Translations under genes and position numbers: made by a program | Part shown: in pieces, positions 1 through 11,060 of the stretch | Numbering within the stretch: the stretch's first letter is position 1 | How the letters are laid out: each line of letters starts with the position of its first letter | NCBI RefSeq assembly: GCF_009812055.1 | Contig: NZ_WQNH01000047.1 | Coordinates: 18,414 to 82,413 of the forward strand | Length of the DNA: 64,000 bases | Source: Chelativorans xinjiangensis | GTDB lineage: Bacteria; Pseudomonadota; Alphaproteobacteria; Rhizobiales; Rhizobiaceae | Direction of reading: 5' to 3' | The notes under the pieces: generated by a model | Database searches by the model: none | Seen by the model: only the letters and a program-made list of their open reading frames with translations | What the model was told of the DNA's origin: nothing

Positions 1-12
1 GCCCCTGAGAGG

Positions 13-39
13 AAAAGGCCCGGCGCAACCCGCCGGGCC
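13..39 (-). terminator. Rho-independent terminator after the carbonic anhydrase gene
   Basis: A 9-bp GC-only stem (positions 17-25 paired with 31-39) with a 5-nt loop is followed, on the minus strand, by a short U run (complement of 13-16). It lies about 20 nt beyond the stop codon of the minus-strand carbonic anhydrase gene, which it most likely terminates. Confidence 0.75.
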
Positions 40-59
40 AGGTTCGCCAAGACGCCGCG

Positions 60-812
60 TCAGTGCGAGCTCAGGATAAAACGGCGGTTCTGGGAAACGA
101 TCGGCCGGGCGTTGGCCGGATAGAGCGCCGTGAACCGCTCGATGTCGGCGGCGGTCACCTCAACCGGCTCCCTGGCCACCATCCAGTCGACGTTCTCGCT
201 GCATGGCGGCGTCGTCAGCGAGCCTTCATAGGTCCAGTAGCGCAGGGAAGTCGGCAGAAGGCCGTTGGGATCGACCTTATCGACGGACACCTGCGCGCCT
301 TCCCGCGCCGGGAAAACCGCGGCAAGCCCCGCGAAGGTCGTGTTGGCTGCGCCCGGCGTCAGGAACACGGCAAGCACGCCGAGGGCCCCGGTGTCGCGGT
401 CCTTGTGCACGAAATGCGCCTCCATGGGAAAGGTCCTGCCTTCCACATGATGTTCGCTGGGCGCGTGGAAATGGAACTGCAGCAGGTCGTATTTCCTGCC
501 GCCGCGCGCGAGCGTGCTGCCGGCGGGCATGTCGACCTGGATGGTGTGACCGTTGTTGACCATCACGCCGCCGCCCTTGTGCCAGCCGATGGAGATGGGC
601 GGCAGGTCCGCCTCGATGGTACCGGAAACGTCCACCGGCGACTGCTGCGAGCCGCCCGAGCAGACGAAATTCTTCCTGTCCAGCTCGGCCCAATGCCGCG
701 GCCCTTCCCCGCCGGAATAGCTCCAGTGAACACCCGCCGCGCTGGCCGCTTTGACGCAGACCGGGCAGGCGCCCAACGCAATGAACCCCTTGATGAAATT
801 ACGCCGTTCCAT
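60..812 (-). CDS. Alpha-class carbonic anhydrase, exported
   Basis: A 250-aa zinc enzyme that interconverts CO2 and bicarbonate, probably in the periplasm. The N-terminus carries a twin-arginine-like motif (RRNFIK at residues 3-8) followed by a hydrophobic stretch ending near AASA (residues 22-25), so Tat export is likely. The family zinc ligands are visible: HFH at 114-116 and the histidine of EAHFVH near 133. The conserved LTTPPC active-site segment is present near the C-terminus, and Cys51 with that Cys could form the usual disulfide. Length is typical of bacterial alpha enzymes. The gene appears monocistronic, with its own downstream hairpin. Confidence 0.93.
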   Translation of the reverse strand: MERRNFIKGFIALGACPVCVKAASAAGVHWSYSGGEGPRHWAELDRKNFVCSGGSQQSPVDVSGTIEADLPPISIGWHKGGGVMVNNGHTIQVDMPAGSTLARGGRKYDLLQFHFHAPSEHHVEGRTFPMEAHFVHKDRDTGALGVLAVFLTPGAANTTFAGLAAVFPAREGAQVSVDKVDPNGLLPTSLRYWTYEGSLTTPPCSENVDWMVAREPVEVTAADIERFTALYPANARPIVSQNRRFILSSH

Positions 813-970
813 AGGACTTTCTCCTTTTCACGAACGGAATCAATGAACTATGCACCGCCAAACCAGAGCGGAGCGCAATGCGCACCGGTAATCCTCCCAG
901 ATGGTGACGAAATCGCGGCGAACGGCTGCGGCCATGCTGCAGTGCGGCGAAAATTCGCACCCGCGAAAAG

Positions 971-997
971 AAAAAGCCGGGCACGAGGCCCGGCTTT
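971..997 (-). terminator. Rho-independent terminator, probably for rpoD
   Basis: A perfect 10-bp stem (973-982 with 988-997, loop of 5 nt) is followed on the minus strand by a run of U residues (complement of about 971-975). The nearest upstream minus-strand gene is rpoD, which stops about 240 nt earlier. The interval between them is filled by an inverted-repeat element. Confidence 0.7.
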
Positions 998-1081
998 GGG
1001 AATGTTTGGATTGAGACGCGGCCTTCTAGTTACCTAGAGCACGGTAATGAATTGAAGCCGGGTCGTGTGGATGGCAATCCG

Positions 1082-1200
1082 CCCTCGTGGTTCGACAAGC
1101 TCACCATGAGGGCTGGCATTTACGCTCGTCCTTCGACATCGAAGCTTGTACAGCGTCGGTCTGCCTTCACCCTCATGGTGAGCTTGTCGAACCACGAGGG
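1082..1200. repeat. Intergenic inverted-repeat element with perfect 31-bp arms
   Basis: Arms at 1082-1112 and 1170-1200 are exact reverse complements over 31 bp, separated by a 57-bp spacer. A diverged copy with the same architecture lies at 54935-55054, and fragments occur near 55598 and inside uvrB. The sequence is typical of dispersed rhizobial palindromic elements. It sits between rpoD and its terminator, so it would be transcribed and form a long hairpin in the rpoD 3' UTR. Confidence 0.9.
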
Positions 1201-1239
1201 TGAAGGCACGCACCCGACTACACCTGAATTCATCTCGTT

Positions 1240-3243
<2,004 letters not shown>

Positions 3244-3474
3244 GCCTTGCTTTCTCCAACCGGCTCGCGCCTCATGCGTCACCACGCCGCATGATTCGCG
3301 CATTCACCAGGCTCTAGCCGCTGCAGCGTTAACGCCCGGCTAACCTTAACATCTATAGCGGGCCTTGCGGCCGTCCATGCCGTGCGCCGTTCTCGTTCGT
3401 TTTCCGCCCAGCCGAATCGATCCTGATTCCTTCAATCGGCGCCGAGGTCAAGCCGCTGTGCCATGATTCGCATG

Positions 3475-3511
3475 AAAAAAGCGAATCACCCGCCCTTTGC
3501 CGGCGATCCGC
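3475..3511 (-). terminator. Rho-independent terminator after dnaG
   Basis: On the minus strand a roughly 10-bp GC-rich stem with two G-U wobbles is followed by six U residues (complement of 3475-3480). It starts about 14 nt after the dnaG stop codon. The remaining 3244-3464 interval before rpoD holds no visible gene and should contain the rpoD promoter. Confidence 0.65.
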
Positions 3512-3524
3512 TTTGGGGGCGACA

Positions 3525-5441
3525 TCACGACCGCCCGGCGCGCCCGGAGAGGAGTCCGAACCCCTCGATCAGCGCTTCCGTCGCTTGCACATTGCGCAAC
3601 TCGGCCTGAATCTCCACCAGATGCCGATAGTTCTCTTCAGTCGGTTCGTTGGCGAGCGCCAGCTCGGCCGCTTTGAGCTCCTTATGTAGAAAGCCGGCGC
3701 TGCGGTGCAAGTGCAACGCTTGAAGAAACGCCTCGCGCGCGTCCTCCAGCGCCGCTTCCGGCAGTGCCGGCCACTGGTTGGCCCGCCGCACCAGCATCTC
3801 CGCCTGTTCCAGCGCCCCGCCGGCGCCAGCGGCCGTTAGCGCCTCCCTCAGCGCCTCCCGCTCGTGCGCCACCCCGTGGGCGAGCGCGTCGAGCAGAGCC
3901 GAGCGCAGGCGGACGAGTTCGGCGCTCGCCAGCGCCATTATCTCCACCGCGTCGAAATGCTCGTCGATGAGTGCGGGATGGTTGATGAGCGCCACCATGA
4001 TGGCCGCCTCGCGCAGCGGCATGTGCCCGCCCGCCGAGCGCACCAGGCCCGACCGCGCCAGGCTTTCCGAGACCGCGAGCCTGCCCGCCGCCGCCCCCGG
4101 CCTGCCCTGCTGCTGCCTGCCGCCGAAGCCGCGTTGGTCGCCGCGCCTTCCCTGCCGCGCCGCTCCGAAAAAGGTCTGCACCCGCTCGCGCAATTCCTGC
4201 GCGTAGTGGCGCCGCACGCTCTCGTCGCGGATACGGCCGGACAGCGCCCTTAAGTTCTGCTCCAGCTCGGCCCGCCGCTCCGGCGTGTCGAACACCCGCC
4301 CCGATGTCTCGCGCATCCACAGGATGTCCGCCAAAGGCCGCGCCTCGGCCACCAGCGCGTCAAACGCCTCGCGGCCCGCCTCGCGCACCAGGTCGTCCGG
4401 GTCCTTGCCCTGCGGCAAAAGCGCGAAGCGCAGCGTGCGCCCCGCCTGCACCATGGGCAGCGCCATATCGGCGGCCCGCCACGCCGCGCGCAGGCCCGCC
4501 TCGTCGCCGTCGAAGCACAGGACCGGTTCCCCCGTCATGCGCCACAGGAGTTCCAACTGATATTCCGTCAGCGCCGTGCCGAGCGGCGCCACCGCGTTCT
4601 CCACCCCCACCTGGGCGAGCGCGATGACGTCCATATAGCCTTCCACCGCCACCACCGGCCCGCCGCGCGCCGCCTTGCGCGCCCGCGCGAGATTGTAGAG
4701 CACACGGCCCTTGTGGAAGAGCTCCGTGTCCGGCGAGTTCATGTATTTGGCCGGCACGTCGGAGGAGAGCGCCCGCCCGCCGAAGGCGATCACATGCCCG
4801 CGCACATCCTCGATGGGAAACATGATGCGCCCGCGGAACCAGTCGTAGGAAACGGCGATATCCGGTCCGTGCCGCACCAGCCCGCACACCTCGATCTCGT
4901 TCTTCCCCACCCCCTTGCCGGCCAGGAACTCCTTGAGCGCATTGCGGCTATCCGGCGCAAAGCCGAGCCGGAAAGCCTGCTGCGTCGCCGACGAGATCCC
5001 CCGCCCGCGCAAATAAGCCCGCGCCTCCGCCCCGCCGGGCCCCTGCATGCTGTCCTGGAAGAAGCCGGTCGCCATCTCCATCACGTCCGTGAGGCTCGCC
5101 CGCTCCTTCTCCTTACGCTCGGCTTCGGGGTCGCGCGCCGGCATCGGCACGCCCGCCATCTCCGCCACCCGCTCCACGGCTTCCGGAAAGCTCATCCCGT
5201 CGAGCTCCGTCAGAAAGCGGAAATGGTCCCCCGAAACCCCGCAGCCGAAGCAGTGGTACCGCCCCTTCCGGTCCTCGCAATGAAAGCTCGGCGTCTTCTC
5301 CCCGTGAAACGGGCAGCACGCCCAATAGTCGCCGCGCGCCGCGTTGGTCTTGCGCTTGTCGAAGGTGACGCGCTGCCCCACCACCTGCGAAATGGGCACG
5401 CGGTCACGGATCTCGTCCAGGAAGCTGGTGGGAAAGCGCAT
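3525..5441 (-). CDS. dnaG: DNA primase
   Basis: Makes the RNA primers for chromosome replication (638 aa). The N-terminal CHC2-type zinc finger is visible within the first 70 residues (CPFHGEKTPSF, then YHCFGCG). The central TOPRIM catalytic domain shows VAVEGYMDVIAL with the catalytic Glu and CFDGDEAG with the metal-binding DxD. The C-terminal helicase-binding region is low in conservation and contains a Gly/Gln/Arg-rich linker, as is common in alphaproteobacteria. It lies upstream of rpoD on the same strand, as in the classical macromolecular-synthesis arrangement, but no rpsU is seen. Confidence 0.97.
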   Translation of the reverse strand: MRFPTSFLDEIRDRVPISQVVGQRVTFDKRKTNAARGDYWACCPFHGEKTPSFHCEDRKGRYHCFGCGVSGDHFRFLTELDGMSFPEAVERVAEMAGVPMPARDPEAERKEKERASLTDVMEMATGFFQDSMQGPGGAEARAYLRGRGISSATQQAFRLGFAPDSRNALKEFLAGKGVGKNEIEVCGLVRHGPDIAVSYDWFRGRIMFPIEDVRGHVIAFGGRALSSDVPAKYMNSPDTELFHKGRVLYNLARARKAARGGPVVAVEGYMDVIALAQVGVENAVAPLGTALTEYQLELLWRMTGEPVLCFDGDEAGLRAAWRAADMALPMVQAGRTLRFALLPQGKDPDDLVREAGREAFDALVAEARPLADILWMRETSGRVFDTPERRAELEQNLRALSGRIRDESVRRHYAQELRERVQTFFGAARQGRRGDQRGFGGRQQQGRPGAAAGRLAVSESLARSGLVRSAGGHMPLREAAIMVALINHPALIDEHFDAVEIMALASAELVRLRSALLDALAHGVAHEREALREALTAAGAGGALEQAEMLVRRANQWPALPEAALEDAREAFLQALHLHRSAGFLHKELKAAELALANEPTEENYRHLVEIQAELRNVQATEALIEGFGLLSGRAGRS

Positions 5442-5528
5442 GGTCGACCGTTAGGGTTTGTCTATCGTCTATACATGAGAAGATCGACCGCCACGACGAC
5501 AAAAGAAGCCTGTGCCCGCTTTTCACAT

Positions 5529-5630
5529 TACAGCGCCGTGCGTCCTTTTGGACGCACAAAGGACGCTGTAAACTATTGAACCTGCGCAATCGTGCTTCCG
5601 AAACCGATTCCGGTTTTCGGGCCGATGCTG
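5529..5630. repeat. Composite intergenic palindromic repeat
   Basis: Two adjacent dyads lie in the 230-bp gap between dnaG and the toxin-antitoxin genes. The first has outer arms at 5529-5535 and 5564-5570 and an inner 8-bp perfect stem (5538-5545 with 5550-5557) around a TTTT loop. The second, about 5588-5627, is an imperfect palindrome centred on two CCGAAACCGATTCCGG-like halves. Both resemble dispersed intergenic elements of Rhizobiales. This is a family resemblance recalled from knowledge and was not searched. Confidence 0.6.
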
Positions 5631-5672
5631 TAGGTGTTGGTTCACATTTCAGACGCGTGATATGGTGCAACC

Positions 5673-5903
5673 ATGAACCAGACAACACTAAAAGCAGTCC
5701 TCGAGCAAGCCGAGCATTGGGCGGAGGAGGACCGGCAAGACCTGGCCGACTACGCTCGTGTGATCGAGGCACGTCGAACCGGCACATACCGCGTGAGCGA
5801 AACTGAACGCGAAGCGTTGACCAAGTCACTGAAAGAAGCCGATCGGGGCGAATTCGCCACCGACGCCATGATTTCAGCCGCCGCCAAACGCTTCGATAGA
5901 TGA
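5673..5903 (+). CDS. Antitoxin of a ParD/RelB-like toxin-antitoxin pair
   Basis: A small 76-aa acidic protein whose stop overlaps the start of a ParE/RelE-type toxin by 4 nt (ATGA-type coupling), the usual antitoxin-first order. Residues 1-30 are helical and acidic (ending in WAEEDRQDLADYA). The C-terminal half (KSLKEADRGEF...) would wrap the toxin. No clear ribbon-helix-helix signature is visible, so the subfamily is uncertain. Such antitoxins neutralise the toxin and repress their own promoter. A rhizobial palindrome lies just upstream. Confidence 0.75.
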   Translation: MNQTTLKAVLEQAEHWAEEDRQDLADYARVIEARRTGTYRVSETEREALTKSLKEADRGEFATDAMISAAAKRFDR

Positions 5904-6184
5904 AGGTTCGCTACACGCGGCAAGCGTTTCGCGACCGCGAACGTATTCTCGATTATCTGGAAACACGGTCACGCAGCGGCGCCCGCAACGTGAAGACGCG
6001 GCTGGATTCTGCGGTGGTCTTGCTGTCGGAGCAGCCGACTGCCGGCACCGTTACCGACGTGCTGAATGTCCGCGTTCTGTTCGTCGGCCACTATCCCTAT
6101 AAGATATTTTACCCCGTCAAGACGGGTACCATCGAGATCCTGCACATTCGGCATACCTCCAGACGCCCGAGCGAGTACATTTGA
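5900..6184 (+). CDS. ParE/RelE-superfamily toxin
   Basis: A 94-aa basic protein with the ParE-like start VRYTRQAFRDRERILDYL and the typical C-terminal beta-strand arrangement (RVLFVGHYPYKIFYPVKTGTIEILHIRHTSRRP). The IRHTSRRP ending is characteristic of this superfamily. Members either poison DNA gyrase (ParE) or cleave mRNA at the ribosome (RelE), and sequence alone does not decide which. Translation is coupled to the upstream antitoxin by a 4-nt overlap. The toxin ends 23 nt from the end of the convergent GGDEF-EAL gene. Confidence 0.85.
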   Translation: MKVRYTRQAFRDRERILDYLETRSRSGARNVKTRLDSAVVLLSEQPTAGTVTDVLNVRVLFVGHYPYKIFYPVKTGTIEILHIRHTSRRPSEYI

Positions 6185-6206
6185 CGATTTTCCACAGCCC
6201 TCCGCC

Positions 6207-8423
6207 TCACGCGACGCTCGCCACCACCGTAAGCGTCCGTCTTTTGACCCCGAGAAGGGCGTCGATCTGGTTGAGCGTGACCGGAGACGAGAAAAGGAAA
6301 CCCTGCAGCTCGTCGCAGCCGACCTGCTTGAGGTAGTCGCTCTGCTCCCGCGTCTCGACGCCTTCGGCCGTGGTGCGAAGCCCGCGGGCGCGGGCAAGAT
6401 GGATCATCGCCTGCACGATCGCCTCGTCGCCGCTCAGCCGCCCGAACCCCTGGACGAAGCTGCGGTCGATCTTGATCCGGTCGACCTGAAGCTGCTTCAG
6501 CCGGCCGAGCGAGGAGAAGCCGGTTCCGAAATCGTCGAGCGCGATCTGCACGCCCATCTCCCGCAAAGCCCTGATGTTCTGCTCGCAATGACCGATATTG
6601 TCCGATACGGCGCCTTCCGTCACCTCGATCTCCAGCCGTTCGGGACGGAGCCCGCAGTCGCTCAGCGTATCGGCCACCCTGGCCGCGAAGCCGGGATTGC
6701 GCAGTTCGATCACCGAGGTGTTGACCGAGATCGTGACGTCCGGCCACAGAACGGCCGCCTTGCAGGCCTCCCGCAGCACCAATTCGTCGAGCGCCTCGAT
6801 AAGCCCCGTCTCCTCGGCCACCGGCACGAAGACCGTGGGCGAGATCCACCCCTTGGACGGATGGTTCCAGCGCAACAGCGCCTCCACACACGTGATCCGC
6901 ATATCCGTGGCGGCGTAGCGGGGCTGGTAGTGGATGCTGATCTCGTCTCCCCGGCCCATCGCCAGCCGCAAGTCGCGCTCGATGTCGCGGCGCGTCTGCA
7001 GCATGGCATCCATGGCGTTGCCAAAGATGGCATAGCGGCCGCGCCCGGCGCTCTTGGCATGGTAAAGGGCGATGTCCGCCTTCCGGGTGAGCTCCGTCCG
7101 CTCCGCGCCATGCGCCGGGGCGAACGCCACGCCGATGCTCACGCCTGAAAAGACCTGATGGCCCTCGATCTCGAACGGCCGCTCCGATGTCGCGACGATC
7201 CGTTCGCACAGGGTCTCCACCTCCTTCGCCTGCCGCAGCCTCGGCTTGATCACGATGAACTCGTCGCCGCCGATGCGCGCCACCGTGTCGCCCTCGCCCG
7301 TCAGCGCCTTCAACCTCTCGCCGAACTCCTTGATCACCATGTCGCCCGCGGGATGGCCCAGCGTATCGTTGACCTGCTTGAACCGGTCGAGGTCGAGATA
7401 GAGCACCGCCACTTTCCTGCCCACGTCCCGGACCCCCCGCAGCGCCGCATCCAGCTTTTGGTCGAACAAGGCCCGGTTCGGCAGCCCGGTAAGCGGATCG
7501 TGCAGGGCGAGAAACGTCATCCTGGCCTCGCTCGCGGCCAGCTTCCTCGACCGCTGGCTGATGACGAGAAGGAGCGTGGCGATGGTCACGAGCACCAGCA
7601 CCAGAAACCCGAGGAGCACCGGGGCGAGCCGGGAAAGCACCGCCGCCCCCGGCCTGTAGGGCCGCCAGATGAAGTAGCCGATCACCTCTTCCGAGGCAGC
7701 CGTCAAAGGCAGCGCCTCCTCGCCCTCCCCCGCGTCCTCGTCCCAGGCAAAGCGCATTCCCTCGAAGAGATAGTCACCCTCCAGCTCCGCCACGAAATCG
7801 CCGTCCAGATATCTGACGGCGATATGCAGATACTCCTCCCCCGGCGTCTGCTCGATCTCTTCGGTATCGGAGATGATCGGCTTGACGCTGACAATGGCCG
7901 GATGGCCCTCGACCACCATCAGGTCGGTCGCACCGGGGCTCAGGAAGCGGCCGCCGACTCCCTCCATATCTCCCGTGCGCATCTTTTGACGAAGCGCCCG
8001 GATCAGCGGCGCGGCCGGCCCGGCAAGCGCGGCAAAGCCGCCCTCCCCCGTGTCCGCGTCGACGGAGAAGGCGGCCACGAGCCCATCCGTCGAATTGAGG
8101 ATATAGGCTGCGTCGTGGCCGAAATAGGTGTGCATCCAGCTTCCCATGTTGTAGTCGATCCACTCCAGATCGCTGCCGTCCCTGACGGCATTCAGGGCAT
8201 CGTCCCAGACCGTGACGCTTTCCTGGTTGTAGGCGACCGTCGCCTGCATCTGCGACACCACCAGCCCCACCAGCCCCTCCTGCCGCTCCAACGCGACATT
8301 GTCGGCCTCCACGCTCGACCACATGAGAATCCCCGCCACCGCCACGCTTACCGCGGCGGCGATCGCAAAGACCGGAATGACGATTTTTGTAGTGAAGGAA
8401 CCAAAGAGCGCGGAAAGCCGCAT
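6207..8423 (-). CDS. Membrane-bound diguanylate cyclase/phosphodiesterase (CHASE4-like, GGDEF, EAL)
   Basis: A c-di-GMP turnover protein (738 aa). An N-terminal membrane segment (about residues 10-30) is followed by a periplasmic sensor with CHASE4-like features (NYNMGSW-type and DGLVAAFS segments). A second membrane segment lies near 275-300. The GGDEF motif is intact near 382-387, but no RxxD inhibitory site precedes it. The EAL domain is complete: EALLRW near 512, the NTS Asn, ALDDFGTGFSS, KIDRSF and AEGVET. Both activities are therefore possible. A GTG 30 nt upstream is an alternative start; the ATG at 8423 is preferred because a GGGGGT ribosome-binding sequence precedes it by 7 nt. Confidence 0.93.
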   Translation of the reverse strand: MRLSALFGSFTTKIVIPVFAIAAAVSVAVAGILMWSSVEADNVALERQEGLVGLVVSQMQATVAYNQESVTVWDDALNAVRDGSDLEWIDYNMGSWMHTYFGHDAAYILNSTDGLVAAFSVDADTGEGGFAALAGPAAPLIRALRQKMRTGDMEGVGGRFLSPGATDLMVVEGHPAIVSVKPIISDTEEIEQTPGEEYLHIAVRYLDGDFVAELEGDYLFEGMRFAWDEDAGEGEEALPLTAASEEVIGYFIWRPYRPGAAVLSRLAPVLLGFLVLVLVTIATLLLVISQRSRKLAASEARMTFLALHDPLTGLPNRALFDQKLDAALRGVRDVGRKVAVLYLDLDRFKQVNDTLGHPAGDMVIKEFGERLKALTGEGDTVARIGGDEFIVIKPRLRQAKEVETLCERIVATSERPFEIEGHQVFSGVSIGVAFAPAHGAERTELTRKADIALYHAKSAGRGRYAIFGNAMDAMLQTRRDIERDLRLAMGRGDEISIHYQPRYAATDMRITCVEALLRWNHPSKGWISPTVFVPVAEETGLIEALDELVLREACKAAVLWPDVTISVNTSVIELRNPGFAARVADTLSDCGLRPERLEIEVTEGAVSDNIGHCEQNIRALREMGVQIALDDFGTGFSSLGRLKQLQVDRIKIDRSFVQGFGRLSGDEAIVQAMIHLARARGLRTTAEGVETREQSDYLKQVGCDELQGFLFSSPVTLNQIDALLGVKRRTLTVVASVA

Positions 8424-8780
8424 TAGCCGTACCCCCAGGGAATCGAGCGGCACCGTGCGGCAGAAATCTTTAAGCTTGGATTGACGGCTTAAGACAAGTT
8501 GAAGCTTTCACAGCCGCCGACACCGGTTTTGGCGGCGGAACGGATGCGCAAATCGCCGCAGCCGCCGCTTGACTGGCAGGTTGGGCCGGTGGCGTGAGGG
8601 TGCGGAAATACCGGCGGTGTCAGTTTGAATTTCGGCTCGCGGCCCGCTGCGGGCATTGGCGAGGGATGCTGTAAACGGCTCGGTTTGAGGAGATTGCGGA
8701 GGTCATTTCTCGCCCTTCGAAGGGTTCCCGACTTCCGGCTCATGTCACTGACGACTCCAGGCGTCATCAAGAGCCGTCAC
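8424..8780. other. Intergenic region without a recognised gene
   Basis: About 350 bp upstream of the GGDEF-EAL gene and downstream of the VOC gene. Short open frames exist on both strands (for example 8489-8770 minus) but show no domain and no good ribosome-binding site. It must contain the promoter of the GGDEF-EAL gene; nothing specific could be assigned. Confidence 0.5.
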
Positions 8781-9431
8781 TCAAACCAGTTCGCGTTGAC
8801 CTCTTGGCGTTGTGATCGTTGCTCGGATTTGAGCCGTCGGGCCGGTGGAGATGGTAACGCGATCGTCGGTGAAAACGGGGGCAAGCACCTCGGCAAGGCG
8901 AACACCTTCCGGATGCGTGATATCGAGTCGTTCAAGCCGACAGCCTCGATCCACCATACGCAATGAGGGATGCGGGCCCCTCGGCCATTCTAAGAGGGTC
9001 GGGAAAGCGCCGCCGAACGGCATCGATCCGTCGTCCGGCACGGAAATTAGCCAGGAGAGAGCCCCACGCGTGACACCCACGGCTTCGCCGGCCACTCCCT
9101 CAACCTGGCGGAGCGCCCGGGCAAGATCGGGAACACGAGCCACCCAACTGATAAGCTGTGGGGAACTCCTGAGACGCGTACGCATTCTCAAATCGTCAAG
9201 CGCAAACCAACGCGCCCGTCGCGGCACGGCCTTGGGGTCGGGCGCAATGACCTCAAGGAACTCTTTGTCGCCAAGTCGCATCAGATGGTTGTGCGTGCCC
9301 ATCAACGGATGGGCGCCACCGGGCGGCACCTCAACACCTAGTGTGCTCTGGATATAGGCAACACCCTCTTCGAGCGTCAGCGCCGCAACCGTGAGATGAT
9401 CTAACTCTAATGAAACGCACGGCGCTGTCAT
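8781..9431 (-). CDS. VOC-family (glyoxalase-like) protein
   Basis: A 216-aa protein with an N-terminal LELDHLTVAALTLEEGVAYIQSTLGVEV segment, the glyoxalase-like fold start with a likely metal-binding His. It also has GTHNHLMRLGDKEFLEVIAPDP, typical of the Glyoxalase_3-type VOC subfamily. Function is unknown: members are metal-dependent lyases, isomerases or dioxygenases. The ATG at 9431 overlaps the stop of the upstream monooxygenase gene (ATGA), so the two are translationally coupled. A longer in-frame start upstream would sit inside that gene and is less likely. Confidence 0.8.
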   Translation of the reverse strand: MTAPCVSLELDHLTVAALTLEEGVAYIQSTLGVEVPPGGAHPLMGTHNHLMRLGDKEFLEVIAPDPKAVPRRARWFALDDLRMRTRLRSSPQLISWVARVPDLARALRQVEGVAGEAVGVTRGALSWLISVPDDGSMPFGGAFPTLLEWPRGPHPSLRMVDRGCRLERLDITHPEGVRLAEVLAPVFTDDRVTISTGPTAQIRATITTPRGQRELV

Positions 9432-9760
9432 TCCGACGCTCCGGGCTTGGCTTTGGTGGCCCATGCACGATCCCGAACGACACTGCATATCTGGAATCTA
9501 TAGTCGCTGAAAAAGCTCTCGACCCCGCGCCTTTTCGCCTTGGCATGCTCGGGGTGAATGCGCCATTCGCGTAGGGCTTCCTCGGATTCGAACTCGACGA
9601 TCGTCACCCGCTCCCCATCTTCTGCGATGAAACCTTTGTGGGAGATGTAGCCGGGGATGGTCCGCGCCAGCTCGCTCATGCGCCTTGCCATTGGATCGTA
9701 TTCCTCCTCCACACCGGGATTGAGTCGGCTGCGAAATACTGTGACGATCATCGGGGGCAT
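9428..9760 (-). CDS. Antibiotic biosynthesis monooxygenase (ABM) domain protein
   Basis: A 110-aa single-domain protein with the ABM (dimeric ferredoxin-like) pattern: MIVTVFRSRLNPG at the start, a central ARTIPGYISHKGF, and EDGERVTIVEFESEEALREWRIHPEHAKAKRRGVESFFSDYR-type signatures. Relatives are cofactor-free monooxygenases, heme-degrading enzymes or small stress proteins. It forms a two-gene unit with the overlapping VOC gene, and a LysR regulator lies upstream on the same strand, suggesting a small oxidative or detoxification operon. The substrate cannot be inferred. Confidence 0.8.
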   Translation of the reverse strand: MPPMIVTVFRSRLNPGVEEEYDPMARRMSELARTIPGYISHKGFIAEDGERVTIVEFESEEALREWRIHPEHAKAKRRGVESFFSDYRFQICSVVRDRAWATKAKPGASE

Positions 9761-9896
9761 CCGTGCGTAAGATTGGATTGAATTTGCGGCTTTCAGGTGC
9801 TGACTGCCACAAACTTTCAGAATACCGCGGGAAGATGCGCTCCCTCTTTATATAAATCAAATGCATATTTTATATAATTATTATGCTAAAAGCGCA

Positions 9897-10796
9897 TTAT
9901 GCTAATTTGGCCTTCAGCTCGCTCACCAACAACTCAATAGCGGGATCGAACCGCCCAGACGCGGCATTTCGGATTAGGGCCACGGTCACTGGTAAAGTAA
10001 AATCCAGCATGTCTAGGATTTGAAGCTTATGACGATGCGGGCTGTGCTCGAACTGACGACGAGGAACAAGCCCCAACCCTCCACTATGGGCAAGCAGCGA
10101 AAGTTGAAGGTCTTCGCCGAAGACCTCGGCCGCAATGTGGATAGGCAGTTGCAGCCGATCGAACGATTTCACGAGAGCAGCCCGGCAGCCGCATCCAGGT
10201 GGGTTCAGGAACCAGCCTTCTCCTGCAAGGTCGCGGAGCCGCCATGGATTGCCGTCCCGCTTTCTCTGTCCCCAGGAAGCGGCAACGACCACAACCTGCT
10301 CTGATCCGAGGGGTATTCGAGACAACCCTGTCGGGACCATATGCGCATCCGTCAGCAGGCCGACTGAGCAATCTAGCGCACCGCTACGCACATCCTCGAT
10401 AAGGTTCGTGGTCCAGTTCGAACTGACTTGCAATCTGATCCGTGGGAACGACTGCCGCAGGGCATCGAGCGGCGACGTCAATACCATCTCGCCGAGGCCG
10501 TGAGCAATGCCTGCTTTCAGGTTGCCGGCAGGATCGGCGGCATTCGTCGTGCAAGCCTCCAGTTCAGCCACAGCGGTCAGAACTCGTCTGCAATATTCGA
10601 GTACATGGCCCCCGTGAGAGGTAAGGACGGCCGGTTTCACCGCTCGATTGAATAGAGGCGTGCCCCCGGTAGCGGCCTCGAAATTCTGGATACGCCGGGT
10701 TGTTGCTGGCTGTGTGAGATTAAGCCGAACGGCGGCGCGGTTCACGGAGCCGCTCTCGGCGACTGCCACGAAAGCTTCGATGTCCTGTAGGTTCAT
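9897..10796 (-). CDS. LysR-family transcriptional regulator
   Basis: A 299-aa regulator. The N-terminal winged helix-turn-helix is clear (MNLQDIEAFVAVAESGSVNRAAVRLNLTQPATTRRIQNFE type; NRAAVRLNLTQPATTRRI holds the recognition helix), followed by the periplasmic-binding-like effector domain (for example GLGLVPRRQF). It lies on the same strand as and upstream of the ABM-VOC pair, separated by about 135 nt of AT-rich DNA that probably carries the regulated promoter. The effector is unknown. A start at 10796 gives the standard MNLQDIEAFV beginning. Confidence 0.92.
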   Translation of the reverse strand: MNLQDIEAFVAVAESGSVNRAAVRLNLTQPATTRRIQNFEAATGGTPLFNRAVKPAVLTSHGGHVLEYCRRVLTAVAELEACTTNAADPAGNLKAGIAHGLGEMVLTSPLDALRQSFPRIRLQVSSNWTTNLIEDVRSGALDCSVGLLTDAHMVPTGLSRIPLGSEQVVVVAASWGQRKRDGNPWRLRDLAGEGWFLNPPGCGCRAALVKSFDRLQLPIHIAAEVFGEDLQLSLLAHSGGLGLVPRRQFEHSPHRHKLQILDMLDFTLPVTVALIRNAASGRFDPAIELLVSELKAKLA

Positions 10797-11060
10797 AAGC
10801 CGAAAGCATAATGTAAAAATGTATATTCAGGTAGCGCATATCCTCCAGAAGCGTGAATGGTTCGAAATTCGAGGTTAGCGAGAACCTTGTATCGGTCGGT
10901 AGGTTCTCTACCTACACCGGCTTTGGAGGCCGGAATTCAGATCTCTGGAAAGTCCCCATCCCGCACCCCAGCCGGCAGAGGCGCTCGGGCGCCCATGGCA
11001 ACCACGAGCAGGCACACCCCGACCGCGCAGCCTGCCTAGCTCTACAGTTGCGCTTCACGC

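Noticed and set aside
8489..8966. Short frames on both strands between the GGDEF-EAL and VOC genes
   Set aside because: No ribosome-binding site, no conserved domain, and the plus-strand one overlaps the VOC gene.
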